From: Avena insularis
Taxonomy: Eukaryota > Streptophyta > Magnoliopsida > Poales > Poaceae
Reading direction: 5' to 3'
Assembly: GCA_023614405.1 (NCBI GenBank)
Contig: CM042688.1
Location: 74,138,253-74,202,252 of the forward strand
DNA: 64,000 nucleotides
Position 1 is the first letter of the stretch; each line of letters starts with the position of its first letter. A program made the translations under genes and the position numbers. A model generated the notes under the pieces. That model saw only the letters and a list, made by a program, of their open reading frames with translations. It did not search any database and was not told where the DNA came from. Shown here piece by piece: positions 45,402-57,036 of the stretch.

Positions 45402-48400
45402 TGTCAAGACCCGAACCTATTAAGGTACAGGTCCCTGTGTTTATAGTGCTAGTCCCTAGATAGAATAGCTAGCACCCACAGTTTAAGATGTAATATCAAG
45501 AAACAAACGTCATATTACATCGCATATCCAGGAATAACAACAGATCATTACAACTTACATAGCTCATATGGTTATCTTATTACAAAGCAGCAGATATAAC
45601 TATAAAGCATGGAGTCCTTTATCTTCATGTGCCACAGGCAAACATGTTGGGTGTAGACTTGTAATCCCTACTCATCAAACTTCACTATCATCAAGTAATC
45701 CAGCAACATGATAAGTTATAGCCACAAAGCATCAATACATTTTGAATTGTATTGGCAAGTGTCACTAGTATGTGGATATAAAGTGGAACCTATTACTACA
45801 TGCATATCTGGTCAGGTAGAGCTTTGGCTAGTTTGTAGCATGAAAGTTTTTCCCTATCTTTTTTACAAATAGTTTGCAACACTTATTATCAGCTAAGTTA
45901 CACTGGATACCCTCCAGGTAATATTTCCAATCACAACATAGTGGTACCACTGATAGAAATTAGTGAACCTAGGTTCCATTGATAGAAAACAATGAACCAA
46001 CAACTCTTGTTCACCCATCAAATTTTAACTTAGGAAATTAGAATGATGAGATTCTTGATTATGCTTCATTGTCTTGATGCTCAGAAATTGTCCATAACCG
46101 GGGACACGGCTAAGTACTTAGTTTTACCCTCTAGAGAGGTGGTGCACTTTCCCCACAAGACTCGACATGCATTGAGGCGAGACTTTTCAGAAGCAATCCC
46201 TCAAACCACCACGGACACGTTCCATCCTATCATCACTACCACCCTCTGTCCGTCTGGCCGAGTTCTCGCAACTTAGTCGGTCAAGGCAGAGCCCATATGC
46301 CATGAGGCTGCACTCAAAGCTTCGCGACAAGAATGTCTCCAATCTCTTTGTTCCTGGGTGGCCATCCACAAGTGTGATACACCAGCCGACCATAGATATG
46401 GCCCCTGAGTAACCACTCTACATAATCCAAGCAAGTCCCATTTCCACCCAGGTGTTTCATTAAGTACTTGTTTTATTATAGAAAACATATATTTTCCAAT
46501 ACTCCTTATAATCATAATATGATATTCCACCCTGAAAACTATAGCAGGGCTAAGCATTTCTAATCTTATGATGTTTCACCTACCAAGTAGAAACTACCAT
46601 TCCCTATTCTACATAGGAGATATAGCATATCACAATAATATAGTCTATCATGCATATACTACAAAAATCCACTAAATATAATGAAAATAGTAGGAATTGA
46701 TGATAGCGCCACTTGCCTTGGTAGTTGGTCGTGTTGGTACACTCTTCACAGTAATACACTTGACAATCTACACAATCTATCAAACAAGACAACCAAGACA
46801 AACATGCACAAAATCAACACTAATGGCAATACAAAAATCATGCAAAATATGCAAGCATGTAAGATGGCAATTTTTATTGTACAAATTGTTATAACAAGGT
46901 TCTGAACATTACTAAGTTCTTTATGAACATTTTATATTTGCAAGATTACAAATGCAACCATTTGTGCAACTATAACAATTAGCAATATTTTCTAACACTC
47001 GGAAAGGCCATTCTCACTAAATAACTGCCATGGTATTATTATACAAAATAAATTTATATTTTGGTCTTAGTGGGCAGAGGGTTCAAAATACAAGCTACTG
47101 CAGAAGGATTTACTCAAAAATAATTTACACAACAAATTTTATACTCCAAATACTCCACAAATAGTTCTATATAAAACATGATTTTAATAGATGCAAAAGC
47201 ACCAAATTATGGCTTCATGGTGTTCTACTTATTTTTATGAATCCATAGACATATTATTTGCTACATTTGGATAAACAGAACTTAAACTACGATTTTTACA
47301 AGTTTCTACGTTTGCATGTCTAAAAATCTGAAAATAGAAAACTGACAAGTGGCAGATTTTTATTGGCATGTACCCCTTCGGTAAGTGATCTGATATTGAC
47401 CTTTAGATGAAGATCGGACGGATCAGGATAGCTCACCGGAATAACTCGCCGAAGAGGTCGCCGGAATGGAGGGCGTGGGCCTGGCGTCGACGTTCCCGTT
47501 GCTAGGAAAGTAAATAGAGTCGATGAAGACATTGTCGATGTAGGGAATGTCGAGGCGAACACGATGGAGACCATGGCATCGTTGGTAGAGTCCAAGAGAG
47601 AGATAAATCCTTGGCTAGAGCAACGTGCGATGTTGGCGGCGTGGCGAACTGCAACAATAAGTTGCACCATCATGTCTTGGAGGTAGGCAATGATGAGGAG
47701 AGTATTCTGGTTCGAAGAATTGACAAGTTCCTCACCGTCGACGACAAGATCTAACGATGAACTCCGGTTTTTGGCTGATCTTGGCATCGTTGGTATGGAT
47801 TGTAGAGACATCCTCTGGAGAAAGTTTAGGAACAAAAGTGAAGGAGGAGGAATAGAGGTATGCTCTGCTTCTCTCGGTTCACCTTGATATGCTCTAGGAA
47901 GGGAGATCGAGTGGTGTATGCCGACGGGTGGCATTCGGAGCACCGCTTCGGTTTGGACAATTAACACAATAAAACGGAGAACTAATACATTGAACGGAAC
48001 CAGCACGGAATTTTGAATATATTTCGTATTAAATTCGACAGGAAACAGTCGCCCAATTGATGAGGATACGAAGAGGGAGTGGTTGCACTAGCCATGGCTG
48101 TAAGGTTCCAGGTTGTGTACGTGAACACCAGGAAGAAGAAGAGCGATCGACTCGGTCGGCCAAGATGGACCAAGAATTTCAGCCCAAGAGAAATAGAAGG
48201 AGAAAAAAATGTAGAGAGATGGGGTCGACACGGTGGGCTGGCTCGGGAAAGAGTTGGGCCGTGGCCAGATGGGTCGTTGCGGCTCCTTTTTTCCCCTAAC
48301 CGTTTTCTTTTCCTTTTCCTGTTTTATTTTCTTTTATAGAATTTGCCTCTCAAATTCATTCAAATTTAAATCAGACTTTCTCTGAAAATTTACAAAAGAT

Positions 48401-49293
48401 TATTTCTGGGTAGATTATTATAAATAGAGCACATTCGCACTATTTATAAAAAATATTTTAATTCAATTGGAATATGGCACAAAACCCATATAGTTTTATT
48501 ATAATATCTTATTTTTGTTCTTTCAAATTTTTGTTTTAAACTCCAAAAAGGTCAAAACAGCTTATAAAGTTTTATAAAATAGTTCTTTATCATTATATGT
48601 TATTTAAATATACTTTTGTTCCATTCAGACATGGATTTTAGTTATGGCAAATTATCTTTGCAATATATTTTTATTTCCTTTTCTTCGTGTCTTATATAAA
48701 ATCTCATCTTTTGATTTATAGTTCCAAAAAGGGTGATTCCAATTTGTATAGTTATATTTAGTGATTCCTTATCTTTACATAACATTTAAAAAAATACTTT
48801 TGTTGCATTTAAGTATTGATTTTAGCTATGGGCTTTATTGACTTTGGAATAATTTATTTTATCATATAAAAACCATAACCTTTTATCCATGGCTCCAAAT
48901 AGAGTGAAACCAATTCTTGTGGCTTTATAATTTTTTTGTTTACCAATATAGATCACTTAGATATGCTTATGCTCAAATTCTATATGGAACATAGCCATAG
49001 AATTGAACTGAACTTGATGTGGTGATTTGTTTATTAAGGTTTAGGTTTTTGGTTTATTATTTTTCCATTGGTTTAAAATGCAAGTGCTTAATGATCAAGA
49101 TAGATGCCATGCATGAATGCATTTGATCTTTTTGAAAATTTGTTTGTTACTTTCTCTTTCAAAATTCATTTTGTTTAAGAAAGGTTTTGATATTTCCAAG
49201 AGAGGAACAAAAAATTTCTTTTCCCCCTAAATTTCATCCTTTATTTGTTTGATTTTTCGTATTTCAAAATTTTGAAAATTTTGGGATGTGACA
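45402..49293 (-). mobile_element. H: 3.9-kb solo-LTR-like insertion
   Basis: Plus-strand ends are tgtcaagacc and gggatgtgaca, with ATAAA directly on both sides (45397-45401 and 49294-49298). It splits G gag. No PBS, purine tract, repeated ends or polyprotein was found, so a long solo LTR is the best reading. The minus strand is favoured: an AT-rich first ~950 bp, a CTATAAAAG box near 48331-48339 and then GC-richer sequence. A 228-codon open frame (47320-48006, minus) is Ser/Pro-rich, has no family I recognise, and probably is not a gene. Family unassigned. Confidence 0.75.
48331..48339 (-). promoter_or_regulatory. H TATA-like box
   Basis: CTATAAAAG on the minus strand, followed downstream by a pyrimidine-rich, GC-richer stretch (48290-48060). 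It supports minus-strand transcription from this LTR but is only a sequence match. Confidence 0.4.
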
Positions 49294-49395
49294 ATAAAGG
49301 CGCATGACCCATGCAGAAAAGTTGGATCCATCTAACTTGAGCTTTTCTCCTTTTAACCAATTGGCAATAGGGAAGGTAATCTCGGAGAGAACCAT

Positions 49396-49972
49396 TTTCT
49401 ACATATATAATTGCAAAAAGAATTTAGACTAAGTTTATAATTAAATGAGTTAATAATAACTCCACTTAGAAACACCTATCCCCAGAAGGGTTCCTAGTGA
49501 TAACAAGACCCCTATCAGCCATATCTCCCCCGATCGTCACGGCCATCAATGTGGGTTCAAGGGTGGACGCTAAACGTCGGTCACATCATTCATGCGACTC
49601 GTGATCGATCTTTCGACCATCCGCGTTCCGAGGCCATGTCTGCACATGCTAGGCTCGCCAACTCAACCTTAGTGTATTCGCTGTGCAACATGGCTTACAC
49701 CCACTGTATGCGAACGTAGATATGTCTGACACCCACGCCTGTACCATGGATCACCTGATACCGGAGAACTTTCTTGGTGGTGCACACTAAGGGGGAACAC
49801 AATCGTTGGTAATTTTTAACAGGGATCGTCTTATTAGGATACCGTCGAGTATCTAATACTAGCACACAATAGGAAATACAAACAATAACATTGAATGTAA
49901 ATGCGATGTGATATGGTCTTTCACGTTGTGATCTCCATCCGTCGTCACCGGATTCCGGCGCCTGGGTTCCGG
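49396..49972 (-). other. G 5' leader remnant
   Basis: Non-coding. It shares ccgaggccatgtctgcacatgc (about 49629) and nearby blocks with the leader of C (about 10795). It ends abruptly at 49972 where the LTR fragment of I begins, so G's own PBS and 5' LTR are lost or lie elsewhere. Confidence 0.7.
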
Positions 49973-51227
49973 TGATACGTTGCTAACATATCCATAATTT
50001 TTGGTGTTCCATGCTTGGTTTTATCTACTTTCTTATGTTTTGTTCCATCTTTGGAGTACTTTCTATACACTTTCTTGGAATAACCTATTAACAAGAGCCA
50101 CAGTGCCAACTGCCTGTTTTCTGCTGTTTTTGGTTCCAGGAAAGTCAGAAAATGAATATTCTTGGAATTGGACGGGACAAAAGCCAAAGTCAGTTTTTCA
50201 CCAGGGGACACACGGAGCCAGAATACGAGACGGAGAGGGGCCAGAGGGCGGCCACACCACTTGGCCGTGTGGCCAGGCCTGGCCCATGCCAGGGGGTGGT
50301 GTGGCTAGCCCAGGCACCCCCTCGGCCTCCCCTTTCGCCTATAAGATGCCTCCGATACAGAAACCCTAAGGACCCGATCAAAATTTCACGAAAGAGTCTG
50401 TAGCCGCCGTCATCTCCATCCCTAGATCAGGAGGGATCTGAAGCTCTTCCCGGCACCCTACCAGAGAGGGGAATTCACCCCGGAGGCCTTCATCATCATC
50501 ATGCAAGCCTTCGGCGTGATGCGTGAGTAGTTCATCTCTGGACTACGGGTCCATGTAGTAGCTAGATGGCTGGTTATCCTCCTTTGTGCTATCATGTTTA
50601 GATATTGTGAGCTCCATTCATGATCAAGATCATCTATTTGTAATTCTGCATGTTGTGTTTGCGGGGATCCGATGGATATTGAGATGCTATTTCAGATTGA
50701 TTATTGATTCTATCATGTCTTTGTTATTTGTGATCTTGCATGCTTTCCGTTGTTAGTAGCTATCTTGGCCAAGTAGATGCTAGCAACTCCAAGAGTTAGT
50801 ATTTATGCTCGATAGTGGGTTCATGCCTCTGGTAATCTGGGGAAGTGACAGAAATCTCTAAGGTACTAGATGTGCTGTTGCTACTAGGGAGAAAACAACA
50901 ATCCTTTGTTCATAGAACAATCGTATTGTTTACTTCACACGCAATGCGTAATGCAATTATCTGTTGCATGCAACATAATACTGGAGGGGGTTCGGATGAT
51001 AACCTGAAAGTGGATTATTAGTCATAAATGCAGTTGGATTACGGTCTATGTATAATTTTGTAATGCCCAATCAAATCTCAAAAGAGTCAAGATGATTAGT
51101 ATATGCATGTATTGCTTTCTCGATGTTTGTCAATTGCCCCACTGTAATTTGTTCACCCAACATGTCATATATCTTAAGCAGAGCCACCACTAGTGAACGA
51201 TGGACCCCGGTCCTTTCTTTTAGGGAC
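49973..51227 (+). repeat. I-left: Athila-type LTR fragment, forward
   Basis: Starts TGATACGTTGCTAAC, contains the GC-rich island (50250-50310) and cgcctataagatgcc near 50336, and extends through LTR-like sequence to about 51227. The expected LTR end (…gggtcatca or similar) is missing, so the 3' part is lost at the inverted junction. Confidence 0.8.
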
Positions 51228-51686
51228 CAATCTAGGGATGGAGATGACGGTGGCTACAGACTCTTTCATGGAATTTTGATCGGGTCCTTAGGGTTTCTGT
51301 ATCGGAGGCATCTTATAGGCGAAAGGGGAGGCCGAGGGGGTGCCCTAGGCAGCCACACCACCCCCTGGCACGGGCCAGGCCTGGCCACGCAGCCAGGTGG
51401 TGTGGCGACCCTCTGGCCCCTCTCCGTCTCGTATTCTGGCTCCGTGTCCCCCTCGGTGAAAAACTGACTTTGGCTTTTGTCCCTTCCAATTCCGAGAATA
51501 TTCATTTTCTGACTTTCCTGGAACCAAAAATAGCAGAAAACAGGCAGCTGGCACTGTGGCAACTTGTTAATAGGTTAGTCCAAGAAAGTGTATAAAAAGT
51601 ATTCCAAAGTGTGGACAAAACATAAGAAAGTAGATAAAACCAAGCATGGAACATCAAAAATTATGGATACGTTAGCAACGTATCAA
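51228..51686 (-). repeat. I-right: Athila-type LTR fragment, inverted
   Basis: The reverse complement of this segment matches 49973 to about 50432 nearly base for base. It ends in caacgtatca at 51686. No TTGGGGGGAG-type purine tract follows it, and the flanks agtac and tccgg do not match, so the pair is not a simple insertion with a target duplication. Confidence 0.8.
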
Positions 51687-54315
51687 GTACTCTAGCATAG
51701 CATGAAAGATATAGTTCTAACAATAAGACATAGCAACTATGTTGTAACATGAAAAGGTACAAACAAAAGATTCATGAATAACAATGCTTCGCAAGACGTT
51801 TGTTTGTTTCACATATAGAAAACATAATGAGAATGGTATTTAGCTTGTCCCTCATAGTGTAGCAAAACATAAATGCATAGGACACCTTCAAAGTTCATAA
51901 GGGTGACTAGATACAAATAGTTTAAGAACAAGCAATATAAAAGTTATGAATCAATCAACAGGTTTTGGGACAATGCACATTAAACTAAGAATGGCCACTA
52001 TGCTCTCTCAATAGGTGCATAAAGATAGAAAATGGAGACTCAACATAAAAGTAAAAGAAAGGCCTTCATAGAAGGAAGCAGGGATTCAAGTTTCATAAAG
52101 AGCTTCCAAAAATTATGGTACTTGTTAGTTTTCAGCTCTCATTGCCCCTATCATAAGCATCTTGAAGTGATTAAGGTTAAAGTGAATAGACTATGGAGTA
52201 TATGCTTGACAAAGTATAAGTTGGCAATCTCATGTCCCTTGAATACGAGGGCCGCTCCTCATGTTACTCAAGTTTAGTTACCGGTAAGTTCTTGTCATAG
52301 TAAGTACATGTGTATCATAGAGAACCGCCAACGGGGTACCCCTTGCCCGATGATACGGAAGAATCCCCATATCAAAATGACAAGGAAAGCAGACAATAAG
52401 CATCTTAGCAATCTTCTTATTTACCATGGGAAAATGGTGCTTTTTTTCTCTCTTTCCTCTTTTCTCATCTATTTTTTTTATCTTTTTCTCCTTTTCTCAA
52501 TCTCTATCTCTTTTTTATAAGAAGAATGCTTCATAGATTGCTCGTTATGGTTATGCTACAGGTTTCCACCATGATTAGGCATGGATTAGACCAGCAGCCT
52601 AGGCATTTCTCTAACACACATACATAACTCCATGGACTTACAAGCTCCCCTTTCATTTCACACTGACGACATCCATAGACAAAAGGGCATGATATCAACT
52701 AGGTACAAAGTACAAGTGCAATGTTGAAAGCGTTCCCCATGAGAACATGGTTCTGCTAATCCCCAACATATAAGTGCAAGCATATACAACATAGATGACA
52801 CAATGGTTCAAGTTTATTAGGGGCAAGAAAAATAAAGTGTGCCATCAAGTTCGTGAGAGGTTTAATCACTAATTTTCATATAACAAGTTTAATTCGGAAG
52901 GTAGATAAAAACATGAATATACTTGGAATAGCGAATGCTAATAGGTAGGTATGGTGGACTCTTTGGAATAACTTGGTTTTATTTGGAGTTGGATGCATGA
53001 GTTGAACTCATACTTGTTATGGAGGCTATCAAAAGACTGGGAGTGACCAACTAAGAGAGGAATAATGGCCATAATCATGCAAAGCGACAAAACATCATTA
53101 ATTAAAGCATAAAGTGATATTACAAGTCGAAAACTAAAGGATCATAGAGGCTATGATGACTTGGGATAGTCATAGCATGGTGTGAGCATGTGCCAAGTCA
53201 ACCCAAATAAAGCATCAAAGGAGAATACCATGATACTATGCTTTACTATGCTAAAACAACGCATGATTCTTTCAAGACACATTAAGCAATCTCAATTGTT
53301 TATAGCATGTCATGCTATAGCAATAAATCAATAAGAATAAAGTCAAAACAATTTCAAGCATGACATGACAAAGCATATGCCACAATCAAAAACAAGCTCC
53401 TCTTACCACTTAAGCATGAACTTTTCCTACTCTTTTCCAATCCAAACCAACCTATTTGAAAACTAATGTGTGAAAGAGCGGGTCCAACCAATTTATTCAA
53501 GCAAACTAAGCAAACCAAGCAAACAAAAACTAAAAAAAACAAAGACGCTCCAAGAACAACATAACTGTGCATGAAACAATAAAAATGAAATGTTTGGAAG
53601 AAACTGAGATTTTTATTGATGAAGAAGGGGATGTCTTGGGCATCCCCAAGCTTTGACGCTTGTACCTCTTGATTATTTCTTGGGGTGACACGGGGTGGCA
53701 TCCCCAAGCTTGAGATTTGTCTATTCTTCATCTCATTACAACATTCTTTCTTTACACCTAAAAATTTCCTTCATACAAAACTTCACACAATCTTCATTAG
53801 CAACATTAGTGCATTCAAAAGATAATAAACCTTTGGGTTTTAGTTTTAAAACAGAAAAACTTTCATTAAAAACACAAGCTACTGTAGCAATTCCCTCAAA
53901 AATCTCAATTCACCAAAAAGAACCCAAAAAGAAATCGATAAAGAGGCAAATGCAAATAATGGCAGAAATCTGTCAAAATAGACCAGCAGGTGAAAACCGA
54001 TTTTTTCGAAGACCTTCTGTTGCTCAAATAGAAAAGTGTTGAACTAACTAAAGTTAGCTAACAACCAGGGGGATTTATTCATACAATTACAGATCAATCC
54101 GACATACAGAGATTTTTCACGAATTTTTACAGTGAAGCACAAAATTCTGTTTCAGGACAGCACTTCCTCAAATCTTACTTCTCTCTCATTAGAGGTTATT
54201 CTTGGCACAAAAAACAAATAAAAAGGATAAGGAGAGGTTATTACAGAAGTAATAACTTCCAAGACTCAAGAAAACTATTGGGTTATCTCCCAAGAAGTAG
54301 TTTTCTTTAACGCCT
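51687..54315 (-). other. J 3' non-coding region
   Basis: Homologous blocks to 27200-28900 of F, for example ctcatgtcccttgaatacgagg near 52230 and accatgggaaaatggtgctttttt near 52425. The block near 53640-53720 carries catccccaagctt twice (53641 and 53699). No gene is seen; short frames are low complexity. Confidence 0.7.
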
Positions 54316-55294
54316 TTAAGTTAGGCATGATAGTTTGAGAAGATGCTCATATAAGAAATATGAATTGAAGTAAAAGAGAGCACCAAGAAGCAAATTCAAA
54401 GCACATTTAAGTCTAACCCACTTCCTATGAAAAATAATCTTGTAAAGAAACAAGTCATGAAAGCACAAAGCAACAAGCATAGGAAAGCAAAACAAGTGCA
54501 ACTTCAAAATTTTCAACATAAAGAGGGGAAACTTAATATTGCTGAGATACATTAGACCATGTTTCTCTCTCTCATAATAACTTTCAGTAGCAACATGAAT
54601 AAAATTAACAATATAACTATCACATAAAACATTCTTATCATGATCCACATGCATAAAAGAATACTCTCCACATAAACATAGTCATTCTTATTAATTGTAG
54701 TGGGAGAAAATTCAACAAAATAGGTATCATTATTATTCTCATCACCATAATCATCAAATATAGGAGGCATATTGTAATCATAATTAATTTTCTCCTCAAT
54801 AGTAGGTGGACTGAAAATATTATATTCATTATTGTAATCATCATATATTGGAGGTGTAGTATCATCATAAGCAATAGAATAATTATCTTCCAAACTGTGT
54901 TCATTTCTAAACATATCATCATTGGAAGGAACATAGATAACACTAATAGTACGGCAAATATTAATATCATCATTTTCATAATTGGTACCGAAGAGATTTT
55001 CAATATCAAAAGAAGTGTGATTTTCCCAATCATGATCACTACTATAGGTAACAGGCATAGGAACATCATCGAGTTCAGACTCATCAAAAACTATAATAGG
55101 AGCAACATGCTTAGGGGAAATATCGTTTCCTCTCTTCTTCTACTCCTCCTTTTCGTCTTTTTCTTCTTATCTTTAGGAGGCAGAGGCTTGAAAGGAAGCT
55201 TCTCTATATACCCTGGTTTATTGTTAGAGACAATAGAAGAAACTTTGGAGAATTCCTCCTTTTCATTAATAAGATGAAAACACATATTAGTCAT
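54316..55294 (-). pseudogene. J downstream coding block of unknown function
   Basis: It starts near 55294 with a Lys/Arg-rich stretch (PPKDKKKKTKRRSRRR). A shift follows and then an acidic Asn/Asp/Tyr-rich region (about 55058-54690: EHSLEDNYSIAYDDTTPPIY). Another shift near 54660 leads to a C-terminal part with MHVDHDKNVLCDSYIV and hydrophobic repeats (FPLFMLKILKLHLF). I have met the last motif in translated Triticeae retroelements, but I know no function. Two or three frameshifts break it. It could be the tail of gag or a separate ORF. Confidence 0.5.
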
Positions 55295-55330
55295 GTCATA
55301 TTTTGGTAAAATCTCATCTTTTATAATATT

Positions 55331-56896
55331 CTATATGTAAGTATTTGTGTGACAATTATCAACACAATAAAGATGACAACCATGCAGGACGCTATTCATA
55401 TCAAAAGCACTCATATCTACCAAAGAAGATTTTCTTGATAATTCTTCACACCCCAAAAATAATGTAAGTTCATCATGCTGATTAGGAGTGATCATGTCAT
55501 CACAATACAAACGTGCAGTACTCATTAGATTAGAAGGGCTATTATTATGGACTGAGCATTGAAAATTGAAATGACCCACTTCAAAGCAAATTTCACAAAT
55601 AAAAGGATAGAGGGCACAAACTTTTTTACCAAGATCATTTAGAGCCTTACACCACATTCTAGTTTTTTCATTCCTATGGGTGATACAATATTCTTCTTCA
55701 ATTTGATTCTTCTCAATTTGATAGAGGTCTATGTATTCCACAAAAATTAACATGCTTATAATAAATAGTACTTTTAGAGGTTTGAGCATGTTTATTGCTA
55801 TCATTAATAACAATTTCATTTTCCATGCAAGTGTCTTTAAAAGGCTCATGATACATGTCCCATTTTTCTTTAGGAGCATTAATATGAGAAGAAAAGGCTC
55901 TAAAACAATCAATAAAAATTTGAGGATCAAGCCCATATTTAGCACTAAGCTCTTGAAAATCAGCAGTTTCAGCGAAAGACTTAATGCAATCATACTCATA
56001 GTTTATACCTGATTCTTTACCTTTGTAGTTATCCCAATCTTCGGTATTGCTTTGAATTGTTTCAAGAAGATCCCACTCAGATTTGACCTCCTTACTTGTG
56101 AAGGATCCCTCTAAACAAGTATCTAGATAGTCCTTGTAATGTCCTGAAAGCCTTGCATAGAAATTATTAATAACAATATTACTAGGGAGCTCATGAATGG
56201 GACATTTGAGCATTAGTGACTTCAATCTCCCCCATGCTTGGGCAATACTTTCTCCATCATGTGGATGAAAATTATAAATGTAATTCCTATCTTTATGAAT
56301 TTCATGAGGAGGATAAAATTTAGAGTAAAAGAGAGATTCAATTTCCTTCCACTCCAAATGATGAGGATCATCTAGTAGCTCATACCACTCCCTTGCTTTG
56401 CCCTTAAGTGAAAAAGGGAATAGATTCCTCTTAAATTGGTTCATTGAAATACCTGCACGCTTGAACAACTCGCATAATTCATGTATAAATAGTAAATGAT
56501 CACCAGGATCGACAGTTCCATCTCCAAAATAACAGTTATTCATAACAGTTCAACAATTTTTATAGGTATTTTAAAAGGGATGCTTTCAGTATGTGGATTT
56601 AAAATATCACAAGTATCATTAGAATTACCACATATGGGAGATAAAGTATCATCAGAGCAAATTTTCTTCTTTAAAGCTGGGGAACTAAAAAGATCATTTT
56701 CATAAAAACTAACTTCCCCAAGCTTAGACGTTTCCATAGCATTAGTAACAAAGGTGTTCAAAAGATTCATACTAATAACATTGCTATTAGCATGCAAAGA
56801 AAGTTCCATGGGTTTTTTAATTTTGTTTTCAGACAATTCATGTTCTACCTTAGGAAAAATTCTAAAAAGCTCTCTAATTTTGTCGTTGTTTTCCAT
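55331..56896 (-). pseudogene. J gag with intact zinc knuckle
   Basis: ATG at 56896 (MENNDKIRELFRIF). After a shift near 56543 the gag domain reads DHLLFIHELCELFKRAGIS, FPFSLKGKAREWYELL, LFYSKFYPPHEIHKDRN and ESIAQAWGRLKSLMLKCP. A second shift near 55740 leads to a CCHC knuckle CEICFEVGHFNFQC near 55600 and a stop at 55331. The gag domain is clearly homologous to that of K (59802-60600), which it can be used to align. It would bind RNA and form particles. Confidence 0.82.
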
Positions 56897-57008
56897 TAAG
56901 CCTAACTAGTGAAAATAAAAACAAGAAACAAAAAGACAAAATTGAAGAATCTAAAGGAAATAACTTCGATCACTCACACCAAAGGATGTGAGTACCTTTT
57001 ACCTTACC

Positions 57009-57026
57009 TCCCCGGCAACGGCGCCA
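57009..57026 (-). other. J primer-binding site (tRNA-Asp)
   Basis: On the minus strand TGGCGCCGTTGCCGGGGA, 10 bases from the LTR edge at 57037. Identical to the PBS of F. Confidence 0.92.
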
Positions 57027-57036
57027 GAAAATAGCT

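Larger units (their letters stand above)
44791..49395 (-). pseudogene. G gag (copia capsid), interrupted by H
   Basis: ATG at 49393-49395 opens MVLSEITFPIANWLKG, then KLDGSNFSAWVMRLYD up to 49294. It resumes at 45401 with the next codons and continues to about 44850. The capsid part shows LRSHFMEQVRIWEYEL, SLDDHLLSIYDAYM and LLPPSFQAQVRI, typical of UBN2-type gag. The frame is continuous once element H and one copy of its ATAAA duplication are removed, and I see no stop or shift between the start and the proposed splice donor at 44852. The intact reading frame apart from the insertion is unusual in this window. Protein would form the particle shell. Confidence 0.8.
40130..49972 (-). mobile_element. 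G: copia element with gag but no recognisable pol
   Basis: A BARE/Angela-type 3' LTR (40130-41920) and purine tract are followed by about 2.8 kb of non-coding sequence, then a copia gag on the minus strand (44755-49395, split by H), then leader sequence up to 49972. The 5' LTR and PBS are absent; the leader is cut by the LTR fragment of I. No integrase, RT or RNase H motif is seen in any frame between 41921 and 44750. The five bases before the LTR are ctagt (40125-40129). Confidence 0.75.

Noticed and set aside
47320..48006. 228-codon minus-strand frame in H
   Set aside because: No family recognised, Ser/Pro-rich low complexity, inside an LTR; kept only as a remark.
48057..48339. Plus-strand Arg/Lys-rich frames
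   Set aside because: They lie in the promoter-proximal part of LTR H and show no family similarity.
55091..55294. Lys/Arg-rich frame as a possible nuclear protein
   Set aside because: It is in line with J's downstream coding block and is flanked by frameshifts; not a separate gene.
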